Made by a program: the position numbers and the translations under genes
Notes under the pieces: generated by a model
Seen by the model: the letters and a program-made list of their open reading frames with translations, nothing else
Database searches by the model: none
Told to the model about the DNA's origin: nothing
Assembly (NCBI RefSeq): GCF_000238375.3
Contig: NZ_AHBZ03000027.1
Location: 806,001 to 870,000 of the forward strand
Direction: 5' to 3'
Length of the DNA stretch: 64,000 nucleotides
DNA from: Pseudoalteromonas citrea
GTDB taxonomy: Bacteria > Pseudomonadota > Gammaproteobacteria > Enterobacterales > Alteromonadaceae
Shown here: positions 38,201 to 45,891 of the stretch, in pieces
Position numbering within the stretch: position 1 is the stretch's first letter
How the letters are laid out: each line of letters begins with the position of its first letter

Positions 38201-38681
38201 TGATTTAGAGCATGCATCTACACTGCATACTTTGGCATATTATACCTCTAATAAAGATAAGGGAGCACAAACGAATCCTGCTTCTTTGCAAGGGTGGTTA
38301 AATAAAGAGTGGTTTTTAACTGCACTACCTCAGCAGCTTGCTCCATTTAGACAAAGTGAACCTACGTTAAAAATATTCTTAGTCTTTGATGAATACCAAT
38401 CGGAAAGTCGATTTTGTGAAAAAGATGATAAAGGATATGCCGTTAATAGAGAAAATATACTCAATATTAAGCGAGTGAAACTCAGCGAGTTAGCAACATC
38501 AAGGGTGTGGCTCGTGAGGGATTTTGATCAAACTTGCATTGAGTTTGCTGAGCGAACAAGTGACTCATACTCGCCGTTGAGTCAGCGATTGATCTCATTA
38601 AAATATGGAGAGTTGAGTTTTCAGTTTAATGAAAAGTACCAATACGCTTATAACGATCAACTAGGTTTAGTGAAGGTTTAA
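35274..38681 (+). CDS. cas3: Cas2-Cas3 fusion helicase-nuclease (type I-F)
   Basis: 1135 residues. A short N-terminal Cas2-like domain (about 1-90) is followed by the HD nuclease (His123-Asp124 in LLHDWGKS), then the superfamily 2 helicase with Walker A ASTGCGKT near 432-439, DEID at 590-593, SATI and the motif VI region LSGRVRRHR near 883, and a C-terminal domain. Cas2-Cas3 fusion is diagnostic of type I-F. It degrades DNA marked by Cascade and takes part in primed adaptation. Translationally coupled to cas1. Length is in the usual range and no frameshift is seen. Confidence 0.97.
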   Translation: MMVTFVSQCEKNALKKTRRVLDAFANRIGDNTWQTLITEDGLLTVKKMLRKTASRSTAVSCHWLRSRSRNQLLWVVGNKNKFNAEGLVPVNSTRNNLLRSDLENDWHYLPLIKALAAVTSLLHDWGKSTTLFQEKLKPDSKYKCKGDPIRHEWISLLLLRALVFSYGSKNDTHWLEALSKGAIDETMLKNSVCEPVTKPLEGLPPIAKLVAWLVVSHHRLPLPSKDNCKDYLSETAESLDQALDRITQHWGYQNRFDEEEYQKRLVQCFDFPNGLISNSKLWLHQIKKWSARLLLNHKHGIKCIETGCYRLILHHTRLCVMLGDHYYSSQQADKKWKNTTGLFANTDRTTNQLKQKLDEHLVGVMCSALHTAHLLPAFEIEPPLAQDIKSLYKRSPKPFQWQDKAVDKIIIWRAQEVAESQKQYGFFTVNMASTGCGKTFANAKVMRALSRDGQSLRFILALGLRTLTLQTGDEYRQRVGLDSTELAVLIGSKAVMELHNSKSIGDEGQVFESSGSSSQDSLLTEEVDFECDIPEKGLATVLTCARDKQFLYAPVLACTIDHIIAATETKRGGRYILPSLRLMSSDLVIDEIDDFTGVDLIAIGRLIHLAGMLGRKVMISSATIPPSLAEGYFKAYRDGWQVYCKTRSANAVIGCAWIDEFATQVTSNKTQELPDAISQYRKEHTQFIENRVRKLVQQPSLRKADISYCHDIIERYRDQNQQQESVIEHKQAAYFNIIAQSALNKHSNHHFTDPVSQLNVSFGVVRIANIQPCTELTRYLLEHNWPSNIQVRVMAYHSQQVLLMRSIQEQHLDKVLKRKESPPQALADPVIRNHLNNIKQDNSTVEHIMFILVATPVEEVGRDHDFDWAVIEPSSYRSIIQLSGRVRRHRSTEVTQPNIALLQYNWKAIKNSHKERSRVFHRPGFESYCNLTSHDLEQLIDVPQAAERLDAIPRIKQPSHINAGYVYRMTVANNLVDLEHASTLHTLAYYTSNKDKGAQTNPASLQGWLNKEWFLTALPQQLAPFRQSEPTLKIFLVFDEYQSESRFCEKDDKGYAVNRENILNIKRVKLSELATSRVWLVRDFDQTCIEFAERTSDSYSPLSQRLISLKYGELSFQFNEKYQYAYNDQLGLVKV

Positions 38682-38687
38682 TTGAGA

Positions 38688-38713
38688 AAGCCAAAGCAAA
38701 TATGCTTTGGCTT
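38688..38713. terminator. Bidirectional hairpin after cas2-3 and after the antisense mini-array
   Basis: AAGCCAAAGCA and TGCTTTGGCTT form a perfect 11-bp stem with a 4-base loop. On the minus strand it immediately follows the mini-array and is followed by TCTCAATT; on the plus strand it closes cas2-3 without a U-run. Confidence 0.6.
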
Positions 38714-38785
38714 GATAAGCTGCCTGTGCGGCAGTGAACATATTGTACTGTACTGCATTTTCTAAGCTGCCTTTGTGGCAGTGAT
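38712..38785 (-). CRISPR. Antisense two-repeat mini-array (CreR-like candidate)
   Basis: On the minus strand a degenerate repeat (38785-38758, TATCACTGCCACAAAGGCAG then CTTAGAAA) is followed by an 18-nt pseudo-spacer TGCAGTACAGTACAATAT and a second repeat (38739-38712, starting GTTCACTGCCGCACAGGCAG and ending TATCAA). The upstream repeat keeps an intact 8-nt handle and most of the Cas6f stem. The pseudo-spacer is much shorter than the 32 nt of real spacers. A weak -10 (TATATC, 38796-38791) would start transcription at the first repeat and the hairpin at 38688-38713 would end it. Interpreted as a dedicated crRNA-like regulatory RNA; see findings. Confidence 0.75.
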
Positions 38786-38802
38786 AGCATGATATAGCTA
38801 AA

Positions 38803-38831
38803 TTACAATCAATACAATTTCGCCATATAAT
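38803..38831 (+). promoter_or_regulatory. Predicted promoter of the cas8f-cas5f-cas7f-cas6f operon
   Basis: A perfect -10 TATAAT at 38826-38831 has a weak TTACAA 17 bases upstream (38803-38808). Transcription would start near 38838, leaving a 5' leader of about 90 bases before the 74-residue ORF. Confidence 0.55.
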
Positions 38832-38840
38832 TTAAATTAA

Positions 38841-38860
38841 ATATGTACTGTATTGCATGG
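38841..38860 (-). promoter_or_regulatory. Partial target of the antisense mini-array in the cas8f leader
   Basis: The minus strand reads CCATGCAATACAGTACATAT. From its fourth base it matches the mini-array pseudo-spacer at 13 of the first 14 positions (mismatch at position 5). The CC typical of type I-F PAMs lies at -3/-2 rather than -2/-1 with this alignment. The site sits a few bases downstream of the predicted start of cas8f transcription. Confidence 0.6.
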
Positions 38861-38926
38861 TGTTGATTTTTTGTTTCGTATTAGTTAGGATGGTTAAAAA
38901 TCGAGCCACTGAGAGTAATTCATTGT

Positions 38927-39151
38927 ATGGATAAACGTTATGTGATTACCGAGACAGAAACTGAAACGATAACAAAGAGTACCATTAAAACTAAGGAAGT
39001 TACATTAAGAGACAAGAAAAATGGTGACGTAGGTATATCAAAACTGCAAGAAGTGGAGCGCTTACTGGGCGTTGGTGAGCGTATAAAAAAGTACTTATTT
39101 TCGTTAAAGCAATTGTTTGTATTTAAGCAAATAGGAAGGAACGATGATTGA
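38927..39151 (+). CDS. Unrecognised 74-residue protein at the head of the cas8f operon
   Basis: Not a known Cas protein. It has a Thr/Glu-rich start (ITETETETITKSTIKTKE), a charged middle and a basic C-terminal helix (GVGERIKKYLFSLKQLFVFK). Its last 8 bases overlap the start of cas8f, so the two would be translationally coupled. The ribosome site is weak (GAGAG, 11 bases before ATG) compared with AGGAAGG of cas8f. It could be a small accessory or regulatory protein, or a leader ORF that only tunes cas8f translation. Real coding status is uncertain. Confidence 0.5.
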   Translation: MDKRYVITETETETITKSTIKTKEVTLRDKKNGDVGISKLQEVERLLGVGERIKKYLFSLKQLFVFKQIGRNDD

Positions 39152-40436
39152 TGAAGCAATAGATACTTTCTTTGAAGAAAGAAAAGCAGCTTGGCTTAAA
39201 AAGAATATAAAGGCGTCATTCTCTGATGATGAAATAAAAGATAAGCATATGGAGTGTGAGACTATTTTTAGTCTACGGGTATGGTTACCCAATGCAGCAA
39301 AAAGGGCGGGGCAAATATCGATTTCTACCCACCCTTGTACATTTAGTCACCCAAGTGCAAGGAAGAATAAAAATGGCTACGTCAGCTCAGTTATTGCTAA
39401 AAGTGAACGCTGTAACGATGGTTTTTTACGCTCAGGTAATGTGGCTGTGCAGGCGGATGCGTTAGGAAATGCAGCAGCTCTAGATGTATATAAGTTTTTA
39501 ACGATTGTCACTGAAAATGGGCAAACGTTACTTCAACACTTAGAGCAAGATAGTAATTTAGCAATAAATCTGTTTAGAAGTACGGCGATGAATGAACCTT
39601 CAGATTATGAAGTATTAAAAGAAGGTTTGCTAGCAATGATAGCACCGAGCGAAGAGGTTGTAACTAGTTCAAAAATAAAGCAAGTTTACTTTCCAATAAC
39701 AGATGAAAGTAAGCATACTCAACCTTACCATCAACTTTCATTATTGACGGCTTCAGGTATTGTTTTTGAATTACGAAAGCGCTTGGATAACATGCGCTTT
39801 GGTGATGAGGTTAAGCAGGCGAGAGAGCAACGTAAAGCGAATCAAGTTCATCAATCACATCAAGAAATCATCGACTTGACAACTATTGGTTATGGAGGAA
39901 CTAAGCCCCAAAATATCAGTGTGTTAAATAACCAGCATGGTGGAAAAGCACATTTATTGATGAGTATGCCACCAAAATTGAAAAGCAGAGACCTCCATTT
40001 TCCGACGAGCGATTTTTTCTCTCAAACGGTGCGTTATTCACAGTGCATAAAGCAGTTTCAAGCGCTTCATAAGCTGTACCTTTTACCAAATGAATATCAT
40101 AACAATATGCACACCCGCTCAGAACGTGATGAATTGTATCAAGAGGTAATCGATCATGTTATTGAGCAAATGTTTACGATAAGAAGTGTTTCTATTGAAC
40201 AGTTTAATAAGCTTACTTCGACGTTGCCAGCAGCGCAAAGAATTTGGCTTTGCCATGACAAAGTAACGGAACGATTGACGAGCGATAATTGGTTGGAAGC
40301 AATATGCAACTCAATTGTCAGTTTTTTGTTTTATGGCTATGAACGTACTTTGGGTAAAAAAGCGATTAAATTCAGTGATGGTGAATACCTCAAGATGCAA
40401 GAAATAGTGTTAAAAAATAAGGAGATTTTACGATGA
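39144..40436 (+). CDS. cas8f: Cascade large subunit Cas8f (Csy1)
   Basis: 430 residues of the Csy1 family, the I-F Cascade subunit that helps recognise the PAM and holds the crRNA 5' handle. Characteristic segments: HPCTFSHPSAR near 62, KHTQPYHQLSLLTASG near 190 and TIGYGGTKPQNISVLNNQ near 248. Full length points to the I-F1 subtype rather than the truncated Cas8/5 forms of I-F2 or I-F3. Strong ribosome site AGGAAGGAACG. Overlaps cas5f by 4 bases. Confidence 0.95.
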   Translation: MIDEAIDTFFEERKAAWLKKNIKASFSDDEIKDKHMECETIFSLRVWLPNAAKRAGQISISTHPCTFSHPSARKNKNGYVSSVIAKSERCNDGFLRSGNVAVQADALGNAAALDVYKFLTIVTENGQTLLQHLEQDSNLAINLFRSTAMNEPSDYEVLKEGLLAMIAPSEEVVTSSKIKQVYFPITDESKHTQPYHQLSLLTASGIVFELRKRLDNMRFGDEVKQAREQRKANQVHQSHQEIIDLTTIGYGGTKPQNISVLNNQHGGKAHLLMSMPPKLKSRDLHFPTSDFFSQTVRYSQCIKQFQALHKLYLLPNEYHNNMHTRSERDELYQEVIDHVIEQMFTIRSVSIEQFNKLTSTLPAAQRIWLCHDKVTERLTSDNWLEAICNSIVSFLFYGYERTLGKKAIKFSDGEYLKMQEIVLKNKEILR

Positions 40437-41383
40437 TTGGGGAAGTTAAAAAATTGCTGATCATCCCTCATTTGCATATACATAATGCGAACGCATTATC
40501 GAGCCCTTTTACGATTGGCTTTCCTGCAATGACTGCGTGGTTGGGTGCTGTGCATGCACTGCAGCGAAAGTTAAATGTAAAAAATATTCCTGTTAAGTTT
40601 AACGCGGTTGGCGTTGTTAGTCATGACATTGATTTGCAAACTTATAAAGGCGAGAACGATTTTGTCCACTCGATTATAGGCACTGCAAACCCCTTAGATA
40701 AGACTGGAGCACGTTCAGCATTTATTGAAGAAGCGCGTTGTCATTTGGATGTTAGCCTACTGATTGAGTTTGACGATATAAGTGTTGACGAACGAGAGCA
40801 GCTATTAACCGAGATGACACACTTACTGCATGCAAAAATGAAAATTGCGGGGGGGGATATAAAGGGCTTTCAGCCGCCATTTTGTTTAAATGCTACCGAA
40901 GGTAATGATGAGGAACTACAACACGTACAACGCAGTTTAATGCCAGGTTTTGTGTTAATTGAACGAAGGGAATTAATGATGGCCGCGATGGGAGGTGGGC
41001 AGGATGCATTAACGGCTTTAACTGAGTACCTAACGATTCATCATAGCTGTGAAGTAGACGGAAATGGTAACGTTACGTGGAAAAAACACCGAAAATTAGC
41101 TGATGAAAAGTCTGTAGGCTGGATTGTACCTATAGCAACAGGGTTTTATGGTATTAGTGCGCAAGCAGAGGCTAAAAACCAGAGGGATCCTGACACGCCG
41201 CACCGCTTTGCTGAAAGCCTAGTCACTTTAGGCGAATTTAAAATGCCGCATCGGATACATTTTGTTGAACAAATGCTCTGGCGTTACCATACCCAAGATG
41301 ATTACTACTTGTGTCAGCAAAAACACTTTATGGAAGCTGAAGACCCAGATCTAAGCGAAGCAACAATCGAATCAGAATTTTAA
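40433..41383 (+). CDS. cas5f: Cascade subunit Cas5f (Csy2)
   Basis: 316 residues of the Csy2 family, which pairs with Cas8f at the crRNA 5' end. Starts KKLLIIPHLHIHNANALSSPFTIGFPAMTAWLGAVHAL-like (family-typical RAMP start), with ARCHLDVSLLIE and a C-terminal segment VGWIVPIATGFYGIS. ATGA overlap with cas8f; 24 bases to cas7f. Confidence 0.95.
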   Translation: MIGEVKKLLIIPHLHIHNANALSSPFTIGFPAMTAWLGAVHALQRKLNVKNIPVKFNAVGVVSHDIDLQTYKGENDFVHSIIGTANPLDKTGARSAFIEEARCHLDVSLLIEFDDISVDEREQLLTEMTHLLHAKMKIAGGDIKGFQPPFCLNATEGNDEELQHVQRSLMPGFVLIERRELMMAAMGGGQDALTALTEYLTIHHSCEVDGNGNVTWKKHRKLADEKSVGWIVPIATGFYGISAQAEAKNQRDPDTPHRFAESLVTLGEFKMPHRIHFVEQMLWRYHTQDDYYLCQQKHFMEAEDPDLSEATIESEF

Positions 41384-41407
41384 TCATTTACAGAAAGGAT
41401 AATCACC

Positions 41408-42433
41408 ATGGCTAAAAAAGAAAATATAGCATCAGTATTAGCGTTTGAAAAAAAATTGGTTACCAGTGACGGGTATATGTATGGCACTGCGTGGAATAAC
41501 CGTAATGAAGTACAGGCATTGAATTTAACTCCAAAGTCTGTAAGAGGTACAATCTCTAACCGTTTAAAAGCAGCTATTAAAGGCGACCCCGCGAAGCTGA
41601 ATGCCGAAGTTGAAAAACCTAACTTGCAGAAGGTGGATGCGTGTGCTTTGTTGCCTGAGCAAGATACACTTAATTTAAAATTTACTATAAAAGTTTTGGG
41701 TGGTATTACTGAACCTGCTGCGTGCAACAATGCACAGTTTAAACAAAGTTATCGCAATGCCGCATTAGGGTATATTGAACAGCATAAATTTACTGAATTA
41801 GCACATCGATATGCGACCAATATTGCAAATGCTCGATTCTTATGGCGTAACCGAGTTGGTGCTGAAAATATTGAAGTTGTTGTATCTGCAAGAAATAAGT
41901 ATGTAGAAAAAAAATGGACATTTGATGCAAAACAATTTAGCACCAAACATTTTGACCACAATGATGAAAAAATAGCTGAACTAGCAAGTCATATAGCAAA
42001 GGCTCTAGGTAGTGAAGAAGACTTTTTACTGCTTGATATTGATTGTTTTGCGCAAATAGGAAGAGCGCAAGAGGTGTACCCAAGTGAAGAGTTAATCCTT
42101 GATAAGGGGAAGGGTGAGAAAAGCAAGAAGTTATATGATGTAAAAGGCATTGCAGCAATGCACTCCCAAAAACTGGGTAATGCGTTGCGCACCATTGATA
42201 CTTGGTACCCTGATTTTTCTGATCCAGATAGCAGCGCGGGTCCCATTGCTATGGAACCTTATGGCGCCGTAACGAATTTAGGAAGAGCCTATAGAACACC
42301 AGCAGCTAAACAAGACTTTTATACTTTCTTTGATGCATGGGCTCGAGGTGAAAAGTTGCAATCAATCGAGCAAGAGCATTATGTTATGGCTATTTTAGTG
42401 CGTGGTGGTGTATTTGGTGAAAGTGATAAGTAA
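41408..42433 (+). CDS. cas7f: Cascade backbone subunit Cas7f (Csy3)
   Basis: 341 residues of Csy3, six copies of which coat the crRNA spacer. Family segments: VLAFEKKLVTSDGYMYGTAW at the start, CNNAQFKQSYRNA near 115 and YGAVTNLGRAYR near 284. AGAAAGGATAATCACC precedes the ATG. Nothing unusual. Confidence 0.96.
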   Translation: MAKKENIASVLAFEKKLVTSDGYMYGTAWNNRNEVQALNLTPKSVRGTISNRLKAAIKGDPAKLNAEVEKPNLQKVDACALLPEQDTLNLKFTIKVLGGITEPAACNNAQFKQSYRNAALGYIEQHKFTELAHRYATNIANARFLWRNRVGAENIEVVVSARNKYVEKKWTFDAKQFSTKHFDHNDEKIAELASHIAKALGSEEDFLLLDIDCFAQIGRAQEVYPSEELILDKGKGEKSKKLYDVKGIAAMHSQKLGNALRTIDTWYPDFSDPDSSAGPIAMEPYGAVTNLGRAYRTPAAKQDFYTFFDAWARGEKLQSIEQEHYVMAILVRGGVFGESDK

Positions 42434-42442
42434 GGAGGAAAG

Positions 42443-43123
42443 ATGAAATATTACCTCGATATTACTTTATTGCCAGATGCTGAAACTAACCTTGGTTTTT
42501 TGTGGCACAAGGTTTATCAACAAATACATATCATGTTGGTTGAACATAAAATCAGTGATAAAAATTCTGAGATTGCTTTGTCATTTCCAAAGTACCGCCA
42601 TTTAGGCTCATCAGATAAAGATAGTAAAGTATTTCCATTAGGAAATAAGCTGAGAATGTTCGCACAAACATATGAGAAATTAGATGGCCTAAAGATAGCA
42701 CAGTGGTTAAATCGTTTAGATGATTATGTCCATATCAAGGCTATAAAAGAAGTACCTAATGATGTGACAGAGTATGCCTACTTTAAGCGTAAGAACTTTA
42801 AGTCACCGGCAAAACTAATAAAAGAAATAGATTCGCGAGCAGCAAAAATTGCCGCCAAAAATGGTTTTGATTTGGCAAAAGTTAAAGAACGTTTAATGGT
42901 ATCTATAACAAAGCTTGAAGAGCGTTCAACTTTACCTTATATCAACTTACGTAGTCTTTCATCTGATAAATTACTCAGTGCAGAAGATCGAAAAAAGTTT
43001 TTGTTGTTTATTGAATGCGAAATTGTCACACAACCACTTAATCAAATAGGTTTATTTACATGTCATGGCTTAAGCCGACGTTCTGAAGAGGAGCAATCGG
43101 CAGTGCCTTGGTTTGAAGGGTAA
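42443..43123 (+). CDS. cas6f: crRNA endoribonuclease Cas6f (Csy4)
   Basis: 226 residues; cuts repeat RNA 3' of the stem and stays bound. N-terminal MKYYLDITLLPDAE and a C-terminal LRSLSSDKL with FLLFIECE and FTCHGLSRRSEEEQSAVPWF fit Csy4. It is longer than the roughly 190 residues of the Pseudomonas protein, due to a Lys-rich middle (about 120-165). The candidate catalytic His is within the first 35 residues (HKVYQQIHI). Its stop codon lies inside the start of the array 2 leader. Confidence 0.93.
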   Translation: MKYYLDITLLPDAETNLGFLWHKVYQQIHIMLVEHKISDKNSEIALSFPKYRHLGSSDKDSKVFPLGNKLRMFAQTYEKLDGLKIAQWLNRLDDYVHIKAIKEVPNDVTEYAYFKRKNFKSPAKLIKEIDSRAAKIAAKNGFDLAKVKERLMVSITKLEERSTLPYINLRSLSSDKLLSAEDRKKFLLFIECEIVTQPLNQIGLFTCHGLSRRSEEEQSAVPWFEG

Positions 43124-43269
43124 TAATACCCTTTAAAAACCCTTTATTTTTCGCTCTTTAAAAAGTAACTATAAAACAGTAAGTTACAATTGGTCGTTAT
43201 TTATATGGTTAAAATGGTATTTTAGCCGTAACGACTTGTTGTAACTTATTTTTATGATGATAATCTATT
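43119..43269 (+). promoter_or_regulatory. CRISPR leader of array 2
   Basis: About 150 bp, nearly identical in order and sequence to the array 1 leader. The interrupted inverted repeat is at 43181-43198 and 43230-43247. The leader begins at the cas6f stop codon, so read-through from the cas operon could also feed array 2. Confidence 0.8.
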
Positions 43270-44978
43270 GTTCACTGCCGCACAGGCAGCTTAGAAAAAG
43301 ACTTCACTAACCTACGGTTTTATAAATACGTTCACTGCCGCACAGGCAGCTTAGAAAAGTCGCAATTATGGGCTATGAAAATATACGACGTTCACTGCCG
43401 CACAGGCAGCTTAGAAATTAGCAGCATCAGGGCTTATACCACCACCTGAGTTCACTGCCGCACAGGCAGCTTAGAAATGACCTTGCAACATTCCAAACAA
43501 TGCGAAGTGGTTCACTGCCGCACAGGCAGCTTAGAAATTGCTGCATCGCCTTACTTGCACAGCATAAAAGTTCACTGCCGCACAGGCAGCTTAGAAAAAT
43601 TAGCCACTCTAGGCGCACATAACTACATGGTTCACTGCCGCACAGGCAGCTTAGAAAGCGAGCGCGGTTGTGGTAACAGAACAACAGAGGTTCACTGCCG
43701 CACAGGCAGCTTAGAAAACGCTTGAACAAAATTGCGCGGTGGTACTCAAGTTCACTGCCGCACAGGCAGCTTAGAAACATACCAGACAGCACATTACCCA
43801 GCCCAACCAGTTCACTGCCGCACAGGCAGCTTAGAAAAATACGCAATTGCTATCACTGCTTGCTGGCGCGTTCACTGCCGCACAGGCAGCTTAGAAAATT
43901 CTAGGCGCACATAACTACATGCTAACCCTGTTCACTGCCGCACAGGCAGCTTAGAAAGTGCTTAGCAATGTACGCGCTTTACGTTCAATTGTTCACTGCC
44001 GCACAGGCAGCTTAGAAATGCAGAATATTTGAGGGTGAATACGAGTATTGGTTCACTGCCGCACAGGCAGCTTAGAAATACACACCACCAAGCCCCGTCA
44101 ATCAACCCTCGTTCACTGCCGCACAGGCAGCTTAGAAATTTCTGGCTTGCGTATGTCGATAATACATTGTGTTCACTGCCGCACAGGCAGCTTAGAAAGC
44201 GCAAATATGCGCCGGTATACCCGGCTAAAAGTTCACTGCCGCACAGGCAGCTTAGAAACAATTAAGCAGGGTGATAACGAGATCACAGAAGTTCACTGCC
44301 GCACAGGCAGCTTAGAAAGCTCTGATTACGATTGGGTTGGTGAAGCAGAGGTTCACTGCCGCACAGGCAGCTTAGAAAGTATCAGCAAGCTTTGCTAGCT
44401 CTTCGATTATGTTCACTGCCGCACAGGCAGCTTAGAAAAATGGGGTCGTTTGCGGCCACTTCACCTAATAGTTCACTGCCGCACAGGCAGCTTAGAAAAT
44501 TTGGGGACAATGGCGAGATGGTAGAAGTTCGTTCACTGCCGCACAGGCAGCTTAGAAATAAAATAGGACTTGCAGTTATGGTTACTATTTGTTCACTGCC
44601 GCACAGGCAGCTTAGAAATAACTTCAAAAATCTAGCTTCATTCGGCCTTTGTTCACTGCCGCATAGGCAGCTTAGAAAGCCCATTTAACACCAGCCTAAA
44701 TATATGTTCGGTCCACTGCCGCACAGGCAGCTTAGAAATTAGCCTCTGCGACCGTATCTTGTATTTTTACGTTCACTGCCGCACAGGCAGCTTAGAAAAG
44801 GTCAATTGCTCACAATTCCTTTATCAATCGGTTCACTGCCGCACAGGCAGCTTAGAAATAAGGGTTGCTATACAGTCGATATCCGCTCTAGTTCACTGCC
44901 GCACAGGCAGCTTAGAAAATTGTTTAAATTTCGATAAACTCTTACCTTGTGTTCACTGCCGCACAGGCAGCTTAGGTG
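43270..44978 (+). CRISPR. Type I-F CRISPR array 2 (29 repeats, 28 spacers)
   Basis: Twelve repeats every 60 bp from 43270 to 43930, then seventeen from 43991 to 44951; spacer 12 is 33 bp and the rest 32 bp. Same consensus as array 1. Variants: the repeat at 44651 has CATAGG in place of CACAGG, that at 44711 starts GTCC, and the last (44951) ends GGTG. Spacers 6 (43598-43629) and 11 (43898-43929) target overlapping sequence. Confidence 0.99.
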
Positions 44979-45822
44979 ATGAGTGACCGAAACGAAGTTT
45001 CGCAGCGCGAAGAAGTGAGGTCATGGATGACCGATGCGTACTAAGCGCGGCATAAAGCCCCGCCAACGAGCTAATTACCTGCATCCATGCAGTTAACGAC
45101 CGATGTAATCCAGCTCCATGGGCGGATTATTCACGCTATATTGGATGCTTTATGGACCCTGAAACGAGTTCAGGGAGACGAAGGGGGGTTGCATTGTGGC
45201 GCGCGGCATAAAGCCCCGCCAACGAGTTAAGTACCTGCATCCATGCAGGCAACGACCGATGTAATCCAGCTCCATGGGCGGATTATTCACGCTATATTGG
45301 ATGCTTTTTGGACCCTGAAACGAGTTCAGGGAGACGAAGGGTGGTTGCGGCGGACCTAAGTACTTGCATCCATGCAGGCAACGACCGATGTAATCCAGCT
45401 CCATGGGCGGATTATTCACGCTATATTGGATGCTTTTTGGACCCTGAAACGAGTTCAGGGAGACGAAGGGTGGTTGCGGGCTAAGTACCTGCATCCATGC
45501 AGTTAACGACCGATGTAACTCAGCTCCATGGACGGATTTAAAACGCTATATTGGATGCTTTTTGGACCCTGAAACGAGTTCAGGGAGACGAAGGGTGGTT
45601 GCGGCGGATATGTACGCGGCATGAAGCACAGTTCGTCTTTCTGACGCAGGTCAGAATCTACTGAGAGATAAGCGCGGCATAAAGCCCCGCCAACGAGCAA
45701 GGTTCCAAACAACTCGTCTTTCTGACGCAGGTCAGAATCTACTGAGAAATAAGCGTGGCATAAAGCCCCGCCAACGAGTAAGGTGCCAAACAACTCGTCT
45801 TTCTGACGTAGGTCAGAATCCA
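44979..45822. repeat. Trailer, four tandem 125-bp units and palindromes after array 2
   Basis: The array trailer (ATGAGTGACCGAAACG to GAGGTCATGG) is followed by four near-identical units at about 45071-45195, 45227-45352, 45355-45480 and 45481-45605. Each has TACCTGCATCCATGCAG, ACGACCGATGTAA, CAGCTCCATGG, ACGCTATATTGGATGCTTT and a GGACCCTGA...TCAGGGAGACGAAGG palindrome. Then three shorter units carry TCGTCTTTCTGACG..GGTCAGAATC at 45632, 45713 and 45794, separated by GCATAAAGCCCCGCCAACGAG. No real gene; ORFs here are repeat artefacts. Confidence 0.85.
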
Positions 45823-45891
45823 TTGTTTTAGTGAGTTACGGTATGCGTTTTGCCTATATTTAATGCAGATGCTTTGCAAAGGATATGTAAA

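Noticed and set aside
34276-43123. Type I-F3 (transposon-associated) or I-F2 variant
   Set aside because: cas1, cas2-3 and a full-length cas8f are all present, and there are no tnsA/B/C or tniQ genes.
43427-44986. Several ORFs of 60-139 codons on both strands across array 2
   Set aside because: Periodic translations of the 28-bp repeat with a 60-bp (20-codon) period.
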